Assembly: GCA_013201405.1 (NCBI GenBank)
Contig: JABMJC010000011.1
Coordinates: 1 to 34,526, forward strand
Length of the DNA: 34,526 nt
Source of the DNA: Desulfobulbaceae bacterium
Lineage (GTDB): Bacteria; Desulfobacterota; Desulfobulbia; Desulfobulbales; Desulfobulbaceae
Direction of reading: 5' to 3'
The notes beneath the pieces are model-generated. The model did no database searches and was not told the DNA's origin. It saw only the letters and a list, made by a program, of their open reading frames with translations. Shown one piece after another: positions 24,654 to 32,947 of the stretch. Each line of letters opens with the position of its first letter. Within the stretch, counting starts at the first letter, position 1. The position numbers and the translations under genes are program-made.

Positions 24654-25292
24654 ATGAAAATAGCTTTGATTGGGGCGAGCGGCTTTATTGGCTCTGCCCT
24701 TTTGCACGAAGCCCTGGAACGTGGCCACAATCTGAGTGCAGTGGTCACCAGACCGGAAAAGTTAACACCGCACGCGCACTTACAAATCTTAGCCTGCGAC
24801 GTGTTTGACACCCAAAAACTGGCCGAAATACTACGCGAACATGATGCGATACTAAGTGCATTCAGCGGCCACGCCCAACCCAATGTGCAGGAATACTACG
24901 AACAGGGTATTCGCTCTATAATCAACGCAAGCAAAGAGGCAGGCGTGTCGCGTCTGTTGGTAGTGGGTGGCGCGGGTTCGCTTGAAGTGGCACCGGGCAA
25001 GCTTCTCCTGGATACAGACACCTTTCCCAAGGAGTACCAACCCACGGCACAGGGGGCCTACACTGCTTTACGCCTGCTACGGGAGGAAAAGGGCTTGGAC
25101 TGGACCATGCTCTCCCCTGCCGCTGAAATTTTCCCTGGAGAAAGAACAGGAATTTTCCGCCTGGGAACAGATCAACTCCTGCAGGATGCAAAGGGACAGA
25201 GCAGGATTTCGACCGCCGACTATGCTGTTGCGATGCTCAACGAACTGGAGCAACCCGCCCATATCCGCAGGCGCTTCACCGTTGCCTATTAA
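24654..25292 (+). CDS. NAD(P)-binding oxidoreductase, NmrA/YwnB-like
   Basis: ATG 24654 follows TCAGGAGAAAACTC; an in-frame start at 24543 lies inside the promoter. The 212-residue protein is an atypical short-chain dehydrogenase: KIALIGASGFIGSALLHEAL gives the GxxGxxG Rossmann motif. DAILSAFSGH, VVGGAGSLEVAPG and DWTMLSPAAEIFPGERTG follow the YwnB/NmrA pattern of small NAD(P)H-binding proteins. The reaction is unknown; homologues next to HxlR genes are induced by electrophile or quinone stress. Divergent transcription from the regulator and the dyad over its promoter suggest direct repression. Confidence 0.88.
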   Translation: MKIALIGASGFIGSALLHEALERGHNLSAVVTRPEKLTPHAHLQILACDVFDTQKLAEILREHDAILSAFSGHAQPNVQEYYEQGIRSIINASKEAGVSRLLVVGGAGSLEVAPGKLLLDTDTFPKEYQPTAQGAYTALRLLREEKGLDWTMLSPAAEIFPGERTGIFRLGTDQLLQDAKGQSRISTADYAVAMLNELEQPAHIRRRFTVAY

Positions 25293-25906
25293 TGCTGGCC
25301 GATTGATCTGGTCACGACGGCATGACAGTATCCAGCAGCGCAAGAGCGCTATGATCTGAGTCTGGAAAAATCACATGAGAAAATTGCATCTTTAGTATGC
25401 CAAACACACTCAGCAGGCCAGGCCAACCAGCAAGTGCTGCAACTGCTCAATCAATTGAGCACAAAGACCCGCAATGCAGACCGGAAAAGCTATTACAAAA
25501 ACCTTTCTGGCCTGGCCAAACACAACATTAGCGCTACCCTGTTTTTTCATGCCATTATGCGGCCAACTTTTCCCAAGGCCAGCCCATGGGAGACAGAAAT
25601 CCTTTTCGGCTGTAGTGGCACAGTGTCGTTGGGCACTGTCTGCCCTGCAGCCGTATTTTTTTGACACTTCGCTTGCCGTCTGCGGCCTGCATATCCGTCT
25701 TTCCCCTGACGAACCGCTTTGTACCGTACTCCCCTGGGCTGCAATGGTCTGCACAAATCCTCTTGGCCAAGCCGGTTGCTTGGAGTATATTGGCGCAATA
25801 CAAAATAGATACTCCCAAAAAAAACATGGGCCCATCAAGCTGGCTGCCAGCCCAACCCGCTGAACTTTTGTATCCGGCGCCACTCCTGTTTATCATCCAA
25901 AACATT
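25293..25906. other. 614-nt stretch without a credible gene
   Basis: Several overlapping frames exist on both strands but none has a ribosome site or recognisable family. One plus-strand frame from about 25333 to 25665 reads moderately protein-like (QQVLQLLNQLSTKTRNADRK) and then stops; another continues to 25863. This could be a decayed gene. An inverted repeat GGAGTAT (25782-25788) / ATACTCC (25809-25815) encloses the palindrome TATTG-GCG-CAATA (25788-25800) shortly before the next gene. Confidence 0.3.
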
Positions 25907-26527
25907 ATGCCTATATTCCGTCGTATATACACATGGTCGGCTCTTTCCCTCGGCTGCTGCATGGCTGCGGTGTTGCTGTATGGTACCCCTTCCGTGCAGG
26001 CCGAAGACAGTGTACTCAGCACCATCAAGGAGGCCATGAAGCAGTATGAAAAAGGCGATTATACCGCTGCTGCCTCCAACCTGAACTATGCCTCTCAGTT
26101 GGTGTTGCAAAAGAAAAGTGAACAAATGAAGACTATCCTGCCTGATGCACCTCCTGGCTGGCTGGCCGAAGAGGCAAGTTCCCAGACCATTGGTGCCGAG
26201 GTACTGGGGGGCGGTATTACCATCAGCCGTGTCTACACCAAGGATGAGGCAAGGGTACAGATGGATATCATGACGGATTCACCGGTTTTGCAATCTGTCT
26301 TGATGATGACCAGCAATGCAGTTTTTGCCGGTGCAGGCGGTGGCAAGCTCGAAACGGTCAAAGGCAACAAGGCAATTGTGAAGTATGACGATGACAGCCA
26401 GAACGGTGAAATCTATATTGCCGCTAATTCGCGTTTTGTGGTGCTCATTAAGGGACGCCATGTCAGCCGCGAAGAGATGATTCTTTTTGCCAACATTCTG
26501 GATTACAGCAAGCTGGCAAAAAATTGA
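25907..26527 (+). CDS. Exported conserved hypothetical protein
   Basis: The 206-residue form starting at 25907 begins with a signal peptide (MPIFRRIYTWSALSLGCCMA, then VLLYGTPSVQA) and is chosen over a longer frame from 25661 that adds unrelated sequence. No ribosome site is obvious. The mature part starts with a TPR-like helix pair (IKEAMKQYEKGDYTAAASNL, NYASQLVLQKK). PPGWLAEEAS, GGGITISRVYTKD, TDSPVLQSVLMM and GNKAIVKYDDDSQNGEI follow. I know this arrangement as a conserved proteobacterial periplasmic protein without assigned function. It ends before two consecutive terminators and stands alone. Confidence 0.75.
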   Translation: MPIFRRIYTWSALSLGCCMAAVLLYGTPSVQAEDSVLSTIKEAMKQYEKGDYTAAASNLNYASQLVLQKKSEQMKTILPDAPPGWLAEEASSQTIGAEVLGGGITISRVYTKDEARVQMDIMTDSPVLQSVLMMTSNAVFAGAGGGKLETVKGNKAIVKYDDDSQNGEIYIAANSRFVVLIKGRHVSREEMILFANILDYSKLAKN

Positions 26528-26532
26528 GTCCC

Positions 26533-26602
26533 GCGTCCGAAGAACTGGACGCAAACACGAACGAACAAAAACCTTTCCCGGGAAATGCTGACGAGGTTTT
26601 TT
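26533..26602 (+). terminator. Terminator of the exported protein gene
   Basis: GCGTCC (26533-26538) pairs with GGACGC (26547-26552). A second stem, AAAACCT (26567-26573) with AGGTTTT (26594-26600), has an inner CCCGGG and ends in a T-run, making it the likely terminator. Confidence 0.6.
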
Positions 26603-26620
26603 CCGTGCGCACAAGGTTCT

Positions 26621-26674
26621 CCCCTGTTACAAACGGACTAGAATTGGCCTTCTTCCAGTAACAGGGGTTTTTTT
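26621..26674 (+). terminator. Second strong terminator with long loop
   Basis: CCCCTGTTAC (26621-26630) pairs perfectly with GTAACAGGGG (26658-26667) around a 27-base loop, followed by seven T residues. It is only 19 bases behind the previous terminator and 25 bases ahead of the next gene, so attenuation of that gene is also possible. Confidence 0.75.
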
Positions 26675-26698
26675 GACGTTATTGACAAGGGGAAACTG

Positions 26699-26881
26699 GT
26701 GGCCACACAAGAAACACGCAATCAAAAAGATACCGATCTCATCAGCAACGAAACCATCTTCAAGGTAACCAAGGAAATCGTGGTCAAATTCATTGAGGTT
26801 GGCAAACTCTCCCCCTCTGGTTTTGACGAAACATTCACCCGAGTGTACCAGACCATCGAACGCACGGTGCGGTCCAAGTGA
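26699..26881 (+). CDS. Conserved small protein upstream of mpl (60 aa)
   Basis: A GTG start at 26699 follows AAGGGGAAACT. The 60-residue protein (NETIFKVTKEIVVKFIEVGK, then SPSGFDETFTRVYQTIERTV) is predicted to be all-helical, charged and soluble. Its TGA overlaps the GTG start of mpl in a GTGA arrangement, so it is translationally coupled to mpl. I recognise this pattern from deltaproteobacterial genomes but know of no function. Confidence 0.75.
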   Translation: MATQETRNQKDTDLISNETIFKVTKEIVVKFIEVGKLSPSGFDETFTRVYQTIERTVRSK

Positions 26882-28326
26882 ACAGCGCCTGTCTCGACCC
26901 AGCCAACAACCAGGCCCCGCCTGCGCCAGAACATATCCATTTGATCGGCATCTGCGGCACAGCCATGGCCGCACTGGCCGGCATGCTCAAGGAGCGCGGA
27001 TTTTTGGTTAGCGGATCAGACCAAAACGTCTATCCGCCCATGTCTGATTTTCTGGCTGCTCAGCACATCCCGGTGCTGCAGGGTTTCCGCGCCGAACACC
27101 TGCATCCCAGGCCAGACTTGGTACTTATCGGCAATGTGGTGCGGGCAACAAACCCCGAGGCAATCGCAACTGCCCGCCTGGGTCTCCCCTATCTTTCTAT
27201 GCCCCAGGCCCTTGCCCATTTTTTTCTTCAAGGCAAGATACCGCTGGTGGTCAGCGGCACCCATGGCAAGACCACTACTGCCTCGCTGCTGGCCTCTACC
27301 CTGTTGCGTATGGGTGAGGCCCCTGGCTTCATGATCGGTGGCATTGTCGAGGCCTTTGGCCGCAACTACAATGTCAATGACAGCCGTTTTTTTGTGGTGG
27401 AGGGTGACGAATACGACACCGCTTTTTTCAACAAGGTGTCCAAATTCCACCACTATCGCCCACAATGTGCCATCTGCACCTCGGTGGAATTCGATCACGC
27501 CGATATTTTTCCCGACCTGGCCAGCATTGAGCGCACCTTTGCAGAATTCTTTGGCCGTATTCCCCCTGATGGTTCCCTGATCGCCAATGGGGATGATCCG
27601 GTGCTTGGGAAGTTGCTCACAGCAGCGCAGTGCAGGCTCATCTCTTATGGCACGGGCAAACATTGTCTTTGGCAACTGCATGATGTGCGCGCACAGGATT
27701 TGCACAGCGAGTTCAGCTTTTCCTATCAAGGGGAAATACAGGGCAGCTGTCAGCTCCCCATGCCTGGCCAACACAACTGCTTGAACGCCCTGGCAGTGAT
27801 TGCCCTGCTGCACCACTTGGGCTTTCCGCTGGCACGCATTCTGCCGGCCATGGCCAGCTTTGAAGGGGTAAAAAGGCGACAGCAGATTCGCGGTGTTGTT
27901 CGCGATATCACCGTGGTCGATGACTTTGCCCACCACCCCACAGCAGTACGGGCCACTCTTGATGCGCTCCGGCAAACCTGGCCCAACAGTCGCCTGCTGG
28001 TGGTCTTTGAACCGCGCACCAACTCCAGCAGACGGGCCGTGTTCCAACAGGATTATGCCCAGTCCTTTGTCCTGGCCGATCAAATACTCATTCGTCAGGC
28101 CCAACCCCTGGAAGGGTTTGCGGCAACAGAGCAATTTTCCTCTGCACGTCTGGCCGAGGATCTGCGTACCCAGGGCTTAAGTGCCCAGGATTTTGCCACG
28201 ACCGATGAGATCATCGACCATCTGGCAGCACAGTGCCAGAGCGGCGATAAGGTGGTTATTTTGTCCAACGGTGGCTTTGACAATATCCATACTCGGCTCC
28301 TGCAACGCCTCCAGGATGGTACTTGA
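26878..28326 (+). CDS. mpl: UDP-N-acetylmuramate:tripeptide ligase
   Basis: This 482-residue Mur-ligase-family enzyme attaches recycled L-Ala-gamma-D-Glu-meso-DAP to UDP-MurNAc in murein recycling. The MurC-like N-terminal domain has HIHLIGICGTAMAALAGMLK and SGSDQNVYPPMSDFL. The ATP site is VVSGTHGKTTTASLLAS, followed by VEGDEYDTAFFNKVSKF and VEFDHADIF. C-terminal VVDDFAHHPTAV and FEPRTNSSRR are typical of Mpl rather than MurC. The GTG start overlaps the stop of the preceding 60-residue gene by four bases. Presence of Mpl implies meso-DAP peptidoglycan. Confidence 0.95.
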   Translation: MNSACLDPANNQAPPAPEHIHLIGICGTAMAALAGMLKERGFLVSGSDQNVYPPMSDFLAAQHIPVLQGFRAEHLHPRPDLVLIGNVVRATNPEAIATARLGLPYLSMPQALAHFFLQGKIPLVVSGTHGKTTTASLLASTLLRMGEAPGFMIGGIVEAFGRNYNVNDSRFFVVEGDEYDTAFFNKVSKFHHYRPQCAICTSVEFDHADIFPDLASIERTFAEFFGRIPPDGSLIANGDDPVLGKLLTAAQCRLISYGTGKHCLWQLHDVRAQDLHSEFSFSYQGEIQGSCQLPMPGQHNCLNALAVIALLHHLGFPLARILPAMASFEGVKRRQQIRGVVRDITVVDDFAHHPTAVRATLDALRQTWPNSRLLVVFEPRTNSSRRAVFQQDYAQSFVLADQILIRQAQPLEGFAATEQFSSARLAEDLRTQGLSAQDFATTDEIIDHLAAQCQSGDKVVILSNGGFDNIHTRLLQRLQDGT

Positions 28327-28455
28327 CAAGGGCCGCACACCCATAGACCAGGAATGCCATGACCAAGCTGTCGACTTGGCGCATTTTTTATATTTTTTTG
28401 TTAGCATATATACAAGACAAACTCGATCTTTTCCCTTGCAGCAAAGGAGTCTTCA

Positions 28456-29592
28456 ATGAAAATAGCTGTGCTCAAAGAGACACATCCAGGTGAAACCAGA
28501 GTGCCGCTGGTGCCTGCCACAGCGGAAAAACTGGTCAAGCTTGGCGCTGAACTGCTTGTAGAGGCAGAAACAGGAGCCGGTTGCCGTTTCACCGATGACC
28601 ACTACAGCGCCGTGGGTGCCCGGATAGAGACATCGCGGGAAACGCTCTTGCGTGAGGCGGATATCATTCTGCGCCTGCGTAAGCCACCACTTGAAGAGGT
28701 GGCGCTCATGCGCCAGGGTGCCATCCATGTAAGCTATCTTGATCCCTTCAACGAGTTGGAACTCGTTGATGCGCTCCAACAGGCTGGGGTCAGCGCCATT
28801 AGTCTGGAGATGATTCCCCGTAGCACCATTGCCCAGAAAATGGATGTGCTCAGTTCGCAGGCCAACTTGGGCGGCTATATTTCCGTAATCTTGGGCATCT
28901 CCGAGATGCAGAAAATTCTGCCCATGATGACCACTCCAGCCGGCACTATCAAGCCAGCCAAGGTGTTCATCATTGGCGTGGGTGTTGCTGGGTTGCAAGC
29001 CATTGCCACGGCCAAACGACTTGGCGCGCGGGTGGAAGCCTTTGACACCCGGCCAGTGGTGGAGGAGCAGGTGAAATCGCTGGGGGCGAAGTTTGTCAAG
29101 ATTGATTTGGGAGAAACCGGCCAAACCAAGGATGGCTACGCCACCCAACTGACACCTGAGCAGGTGCAACTGCAAAAGGAGGGGATGGCCAAGGCCTGCG
29201 CCCAGGCTGATCTGGTTATCACCACTGCCCAACTCTTTGGCCGCAAGGCACCACGTCTTGTGGATCAGGCCATGATCAGCCAGATGCGGCCAGGCTCGGT
29301 GATCGTGGATATGGCCGTGGAAAGCGGTGGCAATGTGGAAGGCTCAGTTCTGGACGAAGTGGTGGAGATTGCAGGGGTAAAGATCATTGGCTGGGGCAAC
29401 TTGCCCGGCAAGGTGGCACTCACGGCCAGCGAAATGTATTCTGCCAACCTGGGTAACTTCATCACCCACTTTTGGGACAAGGACACACAACAGTTTCAGC
29501 TCAACCTGGAAGACGATATCATCAAGGGTGCCCTCATCACCCACCAAGGAGCACTGTTTAGTGAAATGTATAAAAACATCATGAAAAAGTGA
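28456..29592 (+). CDS. pntAA: Proton-translocating NAD(P) transhydrogenase, subunit alpha 1
   Basis: A 378-residue soluble NAD(H)-binding subunit (domain I) of the Re/Si-specific transhydrogenase. It shows MKIAVLKETHPGETRVPLVP at the start, SYLDPF, RSTIAQKMDVLSSQANLGGY, then VFIIGVGVAGLQAIATAKRL with the NAD glycine motif, and GSVIVDMAVESGGNVEGS. AAAGGAGT precedes the ATG. The complex moves hydride from NADH to NADP+ using proton entry. The subunit is split from the membrane part of alpha, as in Rhodospirillum and many deltaproteobacteria. pntAB follows after seven bases. Confidence 0.96.
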   Translation: MKIAVLKETHPGETRVPLVPATAEKLVKLGAELLVEAETGAGCRFTDDHYSAVGARIETSRETLLREADIILRLRKPPLEEVALMRQGAIHVSYLDPFNELELVDALQQAGVSAISLEMIPRSTIAQKMDVLSSQANLGGYISVILGISEMQKILPMMTTPAGTIKPAKVFIIGVGVAGLQAIATAKRLGARVEAFDTRPVVEEQVKSLGAKFVKIDLGETGQTKDGYATQLTPEQVQLQKEGMAKACAQADLVITTAQLFGRKAPRLVDQAMISQMRPGSVIVDMAVESGGNVEGSVLDEVVEIAGVKIIGWGNLPGKVALTASEMYSANLGNFITHFWDKDTQQFQLNLEDDIIKGALITHQGALFSEMYKNIMKK

Positions 29593-29599
29593 GGCTGTC

Positions 29600-29893
29600 A
29601 TGACCGCCGTTTTTCTCACCTTTATCTTTGTACTCTCCATTTTTCTGGGATTCGAGGTAATCTCCAAGGTGCCCTCCACCTTGCACACTCCCCTGATGAG
29701 TGGCTCCAACGCCATCTCCGGCATCACCCTGATTGGTGCCTTGGCCTCCCTGCAAACATCATATCATGGGCTGACTGTTTTTCTGGCCTTTCTGGCGGTG
29801 GTCTTTGCCACCATCAATGTGACAGGCGGATATGCGGTCACTGATCGTATGCTGGCCATGTTCAAAAAGAAGGACAGGGGGGATGCGGCATGA
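29600..29893 (+). CDS. pntAB: NAD(P) transhydrogenase, subunit alpha 2 (membrane)
   Basis: A 97-residue membrane protein corresponding to the C-terminal membrane part (domain II) of PntA. Three to four hydrophobic segments are visible, with GFEVISKVPSTLHTPLMSGS and NAISGITLIGAL as family motifs. It starts seven bases after pntAA and its stop overlaps the pntB start (ATGA), so the three subunits are coupled. Confidence 0.95.
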   Translation: MTAVFLTFIFVLSIFLGFEVISKVPSTLHTPLMSGSNAISGITLIGALASLQTSYHGLTVFLAFLAVVFATINVTGGYAVTDRMLAMFKKKDRGDAA

Positions 29894-31284
29894 GTCTGGG
29901 ACAAGTTGAGATCAACTTCGCCTATGTGGTGTCAACGGCACTGTTTATTTTTGGCTTAAAGATGCTCAGTTCGCCGGCCACAGCTCGGCGGGGCAACATG
30001 CTCTCGGGTGTGGGCATGCTGTTGGCCATTGTTGTTACCCTGTTGGCAGCGGGCATTGCCTACCACTGGGTTTTCTTGGGCATACTCGTTGGTTCTGTGG
30101 CCGGGCTCATTGGTGCCTACCGGGTCAAGATGACCGCCATGCCGGAAATGGTGGCACTGTTCAATGGATTTGGCGGTTTGGCCAGCATGCTGTTGTCCTG
30201 GAGTGAATACCACCAGGTTCAGCAGCTGAGCACCTTCATTGCCCTGGTTACTGTGCTTTCCGTATTTATCGGTAGTATCACTTTTACTGGCTCCATGGTG
30301 GCCTGGGGCAAGCTCAGTGGCAAAATTTCGCAGAAACCGGTGATCTTTCAGGGCCAGCACCTGATCAATGCAGCTGCATTTGCCCTGGCCCTGCTCGCTG
30401 CCCTCTTCTTCATCCTTTCACCTGCACCACCATTGGGCTATCTGGTCTTTTTAGCCGTGCTCCTGGTGGCCCTGGCCATAGGTGTCACCTCCACCATCCC
30501 CATTGGTGGTGCTGATATGCCGGTGGTGATTTCACTGTTAAATAGCTATTCGGGCCTGGCCGCCTGCGCCGCCGGCTTTGTGGTATCCAACAACATCCTC
30601 ATCGTGGCCGGTGCCCTGGTGGGAGCAAGCGGTATCATCCTTACCCGAATCATGTGTAAGGCCATGAACCGCTCTTTGGCCAACGTGCTCTTTTCCGGTT
30701 TTGGCAAGGCAATTGCCAAAGATGCTGGTGGAGAAGGCCCCAAGGGCGAGGTGCGGCCGGCCTCTGCGGAAGACGTTTTCTATATTCTGGAAGCGGCTGA
30801 CAGTGTGGCCTTTGTGCCAGGATACGGCCTGGCCGTTGCCCAGGCCCAGCATGTGGTACGGGAATTGGGGGATATTCTCGAGGCCAATGGTACGGAGGTA
30901 GCCTATGCCATCCATCCGGTGGCAGGCCGTATGCCTGGCCACATGAACGTGCTGTTGGCCGAGGCCAATGTCTCCTATGATCAACTGGTGGAGATGGACG
31001 ACATCAATCCGCGCATGGATTCGGTGGATGTCTGCGTGGTCATTGGTGCCAACGACGTGGTCAACCCGGCGGCAGTGCATGAACAGGGCAGCCCCATTTA
31101 TGGTATGCCCATTATTGAAACATACCGCGCCAAAACAGTTATCGTGATGAAACGCTCCATGAATCCGGGCTTTGCCGGTATAGAAAATGCCCTGTTCTAC
31201 GAAGAAAATACCCGCATGTTCTTTGGCGATGCCAAGGCATCTATTCAGGCTCTGATTGCGGAGTTCAAGAGTGTGAATGCCTGA
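29890..31284 (+). CDS. pntB: NAD(P) transhydrogenase, subunit beta
   Basis: The 464-residue beta subunit holds about eight to nine membrane segments (residues 1-260) and the soluble NADP(H)-binding domain III. That domain has VPGYGLAVAQAQHVVRELGD, YAIHPVAGRMPGHMNVLLAE, VIGANDVVNPAA and VIVMKRSMNPGFAGIEN, all typical of PntB. It ends 11 bases before a long perfect inverted repeat. With pntAA and pntAB it forms a complete enzyme supplying NADPH at the expense of the proton gradient. Confidence 0.96.
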   Translation: MSLGQVEINFAYVVSTALFIFGLKMLSSPATARRGNMLSGVGMLLAIVVTLLAAGIAYHWVFLGILVGSVAGLIGAYRVKMTAMPEMVALFNGFGGLASMLLSWSEYHQVQQLSTFIALVTVLSVFIGSITFTGSMVAWGKLSGKISQKPVIFQGQHLINAAAFALALLAALFFILSPAPPLGYLVFLAVLLVALAIGVTSTIPIGGADMPVVISLLNSYSGLAACAAGFVVSNNILIVAGALVGASGIILTRIMCKAMNRSLANVLFSGFGKAIAKDAGGEGPKGEVRPASAEDVFYILEAADSVAFVPGYGLAVAQAQHVVRELGDILEANGTEVAYAIHPVAGRMPGHMNVLLAEANVSYDQLVEMDDINPRMDSVDVCVVIGANDVVNPAAVHEQGSPIYGMPIIETYRAKTVIVMKRSMNPGFAGIENALFYEENTRMFFGDAKASIQALIAEFKSVNA

Positions 31285-31294
31285 TAAGCAACTG

Positions 31295-31337
31295 CTTCAC
31301 ATAGAGGCAGGCCAACGCACCCTGCCTCTATGTGAAG
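31295..31337. repeat. Perfect 17-bp inverted repeat between convergent pntB and HPt genes
   Basis: CTTCACATAGAGGCAGG (31295-31311) is the exact reverse complement of CCTGCCTCTATGTGAAG (31321-31337), with a nine-base loop. No T-run follows on either strand, so it is not a standard Rho-independent terminator, though its place between convergent genes suggests transcript ending or 3' protection. Confidence 0.7.
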
Positions 31338-31341
31338 AATG

Positions 31342-31698
31342 CTATGGCAACAAGTCCTTGTCTGCCAGCTCTTTTAACGATTCAAGCTGTTGTTTGAGCT
31401 CCCCGAGCAGGTGACAACAAACAGGCAGCCCGGAAGGATCAGCGCAATGCTCTTCCACCTGGCGGGCAAAATCGGCAAGATCCAACAGGCCCAGGTTGAG
31501 CAGGGCCCCACGCACTGCATGGCTGGCCTTGCCAAGGGCCGCAGGGTCGCCTGCCTGCTGTAACATCTCAAGATTGTGCATATACTGAAACAGCGTGACC
31601 AAAAAACGGGGCAAAATTTCTGCCACCTGGCCGCTGTCTAGCAGATAGGATTCCTGCAAATGCCGTCGCATGATTTCAAGATAGCGTTGCTGCTCCAT
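31342..31698 (-). CDS. Stand-alone HPt (histidine phosphotransfer) domain protein
   Basis: ATG 31698 gives 118 residues with AGAAAGG upstream; longer frames run toward tilS. The protein is all-helical and contains KASHAVRGALLNLGLLDLAD, the HPt signature with His60 as the likely phospho-acceptor and a downstream Asn-Leu-Gly turn. Stand-alone HPt proteins shuttle phosphate between hybrid kinases and response regulators. No kinase or regulator lies nearby, so partners must be elsewhere. It is divergent from tilS and convergent with pntB. Confidence 0.75.
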   Translation of the reverse strand: MEQQRYLEIMRRHLQESYLLDSGQVAEILPRFLVTLFQYMHNLEMLQQAGDPAALGKASHAVRGALLNLGLLDLADFARQVEEHCADPSGLPVCCHLLGELKQQLESLKELADKDLLP

Positions 31699-31793
31699 GG
31701 AATTCGACCTTTCTATGCAAGGAGGTTTTGCTTCCTTCCTGATAGCCCATATAATCTTTTTTACCACGTGCATCAATGAATAGGGAAAATACT

Positions 31794-32843
31794 ATGCATC
31801 CTCTGGCCTACAAGCTGCGCCGGGTTTTGCTGGAGGATATTGGGCTAAACCAAGGAGATTCTATCCTGATCGCGGTTTCCGGCGGACCGGATTCCATGGC
31901 TTTGCTCCACCTGTTGGCCTCGATCCGGCCGTGGCTGCCACTGAAATTGACAGCCGCCTACATCGACCATGGTCTGCGGCCCGATGAAAGTCCACAGGAA
32001 TGGGCCTTGGTACAGGCAGTCTGCAAACAGTTGCAGGTTGCCAGCACGTGTTCACAGGTGGATGTACACGCAGCAGCGGCCCAGCGAAAACTTTCCCTTG
32101 AACATGCTGCCCGGGATTGCCGCTATTCAGCCCTGGAACACATCCAGCAAGAAATATCCGCGAAGTGGCTGGCGCTTGCACATACTGCAGACGACCAGAT
32201 GGAAGAGTTGTTGCTGCGCCTGCTCCGGGGAGGCAGCCGTGGAGCACTCGCCGGTATGCGGCTGCGCAGCGGCAAGCGTATCCGCCCCGTTTTGGGAGTA
32301 CACAAAAAAGAATTGTTGACTTACCTGGCACAGAATTCGCTCAGCTTTTGCCATGATTCCAGCAACGATGAGCTGCGTTTTCTCCGCAATCGAATCCGGC
32401 ACCACCTCTTGCCCCTCTTGGAGCAGGAGTATGATGCGGGCATCCGCTCAGCCTTGCTCAAATGTGCAGCCAATCTCGGTGAAGATGAAGCGTTGTTGGA
32501 AAGCTTGCAGGAACAGGCCTGGTACAGGTGCATCAGCAGCCAGGTGATGATTAAAGGAAATGGTATCAGTCAGCCGGTGTGGCGCCTGGATTTGCCGGTC
32601 TTTACTGATCTAGCCCCTGCCCTGCAGCGCAGGGTTCTGGAGCGCCTGCTCTACACTTCCCAGGGCCAGGCCAGCTACAGGCACATCATGGCCCTGTTGC
32701 AACTGGCCGCAACTGGGACGCCCGGTAAGGAACTGCACCTGCGCAATGGCCTGCGGGCCGTAGTGCAGCAAGACAGTATTGCGTTCACCTTTCCCTGGGG
32801 AAAGGGCGCAACCCGGCGTACCTGCAAAAAAATTGAATATTAG
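31794..32843 (+). CDS. tilS: tRNA(Ile)-lysidine synthase
   Basis: The enzyme modifies C34 of tRNA-Ile(CAU) to lysidine with ATP and lysine, making it read AUA. The N-type PP-loop ILIAVSGGPDSMALLHLLAS is intact, followed by AAYIDHGLRP, RDCRYSALEHI, ALAHTADDQMEELLLRLLRG, and FCHDSSNDELRFLRNRIRHH. ATG 31794 (349 residues) is preferred over ATG 31776 because AGGGAAA precedes it. The C-terminal domain after the linker is present but shorter than in E. coli. It is an essential housekeeping gene, transcribed away from the HPt gene. Confidence 0.95.
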   Translation: MHPLAYKLRRVLLEDIGLNQGDSILIAVSGGPDSMALLHLLASIRPWLPLKLTAAYIDHGLRPDESPQEWALVQAVCKQLQVASTCSQVDVHAAAAQRKLSLEHAARDCRYSALEHIQQEISAKWLALAHTADDQMEELLLRLLRGGSRGALAGMRLRSGKRIRPVLGVHKKELLTYLAQNSLSFCHDSSNDELRFLRNRIRHHLLPLLEQEYDAGIRSALLKCAANLGEDEALLESLQEQAWYRCISSQVMIKGNGISQPVWRLDLPVFTDLAPALQRRVLERLLYTSQGQASYRHIMALLQLAATGTPGKELHLRNGLRAVVQQDSIAFTFPWGKGATRRTCKKIEY

Positions 32844-32947
32844 CTTTGTTAAGTCTGCGTGGTGGATAAGACTCATTGGCTGCTGATGCTGCTGATTACG
32901 TACAACAGCCAGCAGTTGGGCGGTGCCGAGATGGCAAAAGATGGTGG

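Noticed and set aside
25410-26037. Overlapping minus-strand frames of 157 and 160 codons
   Set aside because: They lack ribosome sites and known motifs and lie opposite the start of the exported protein gene.
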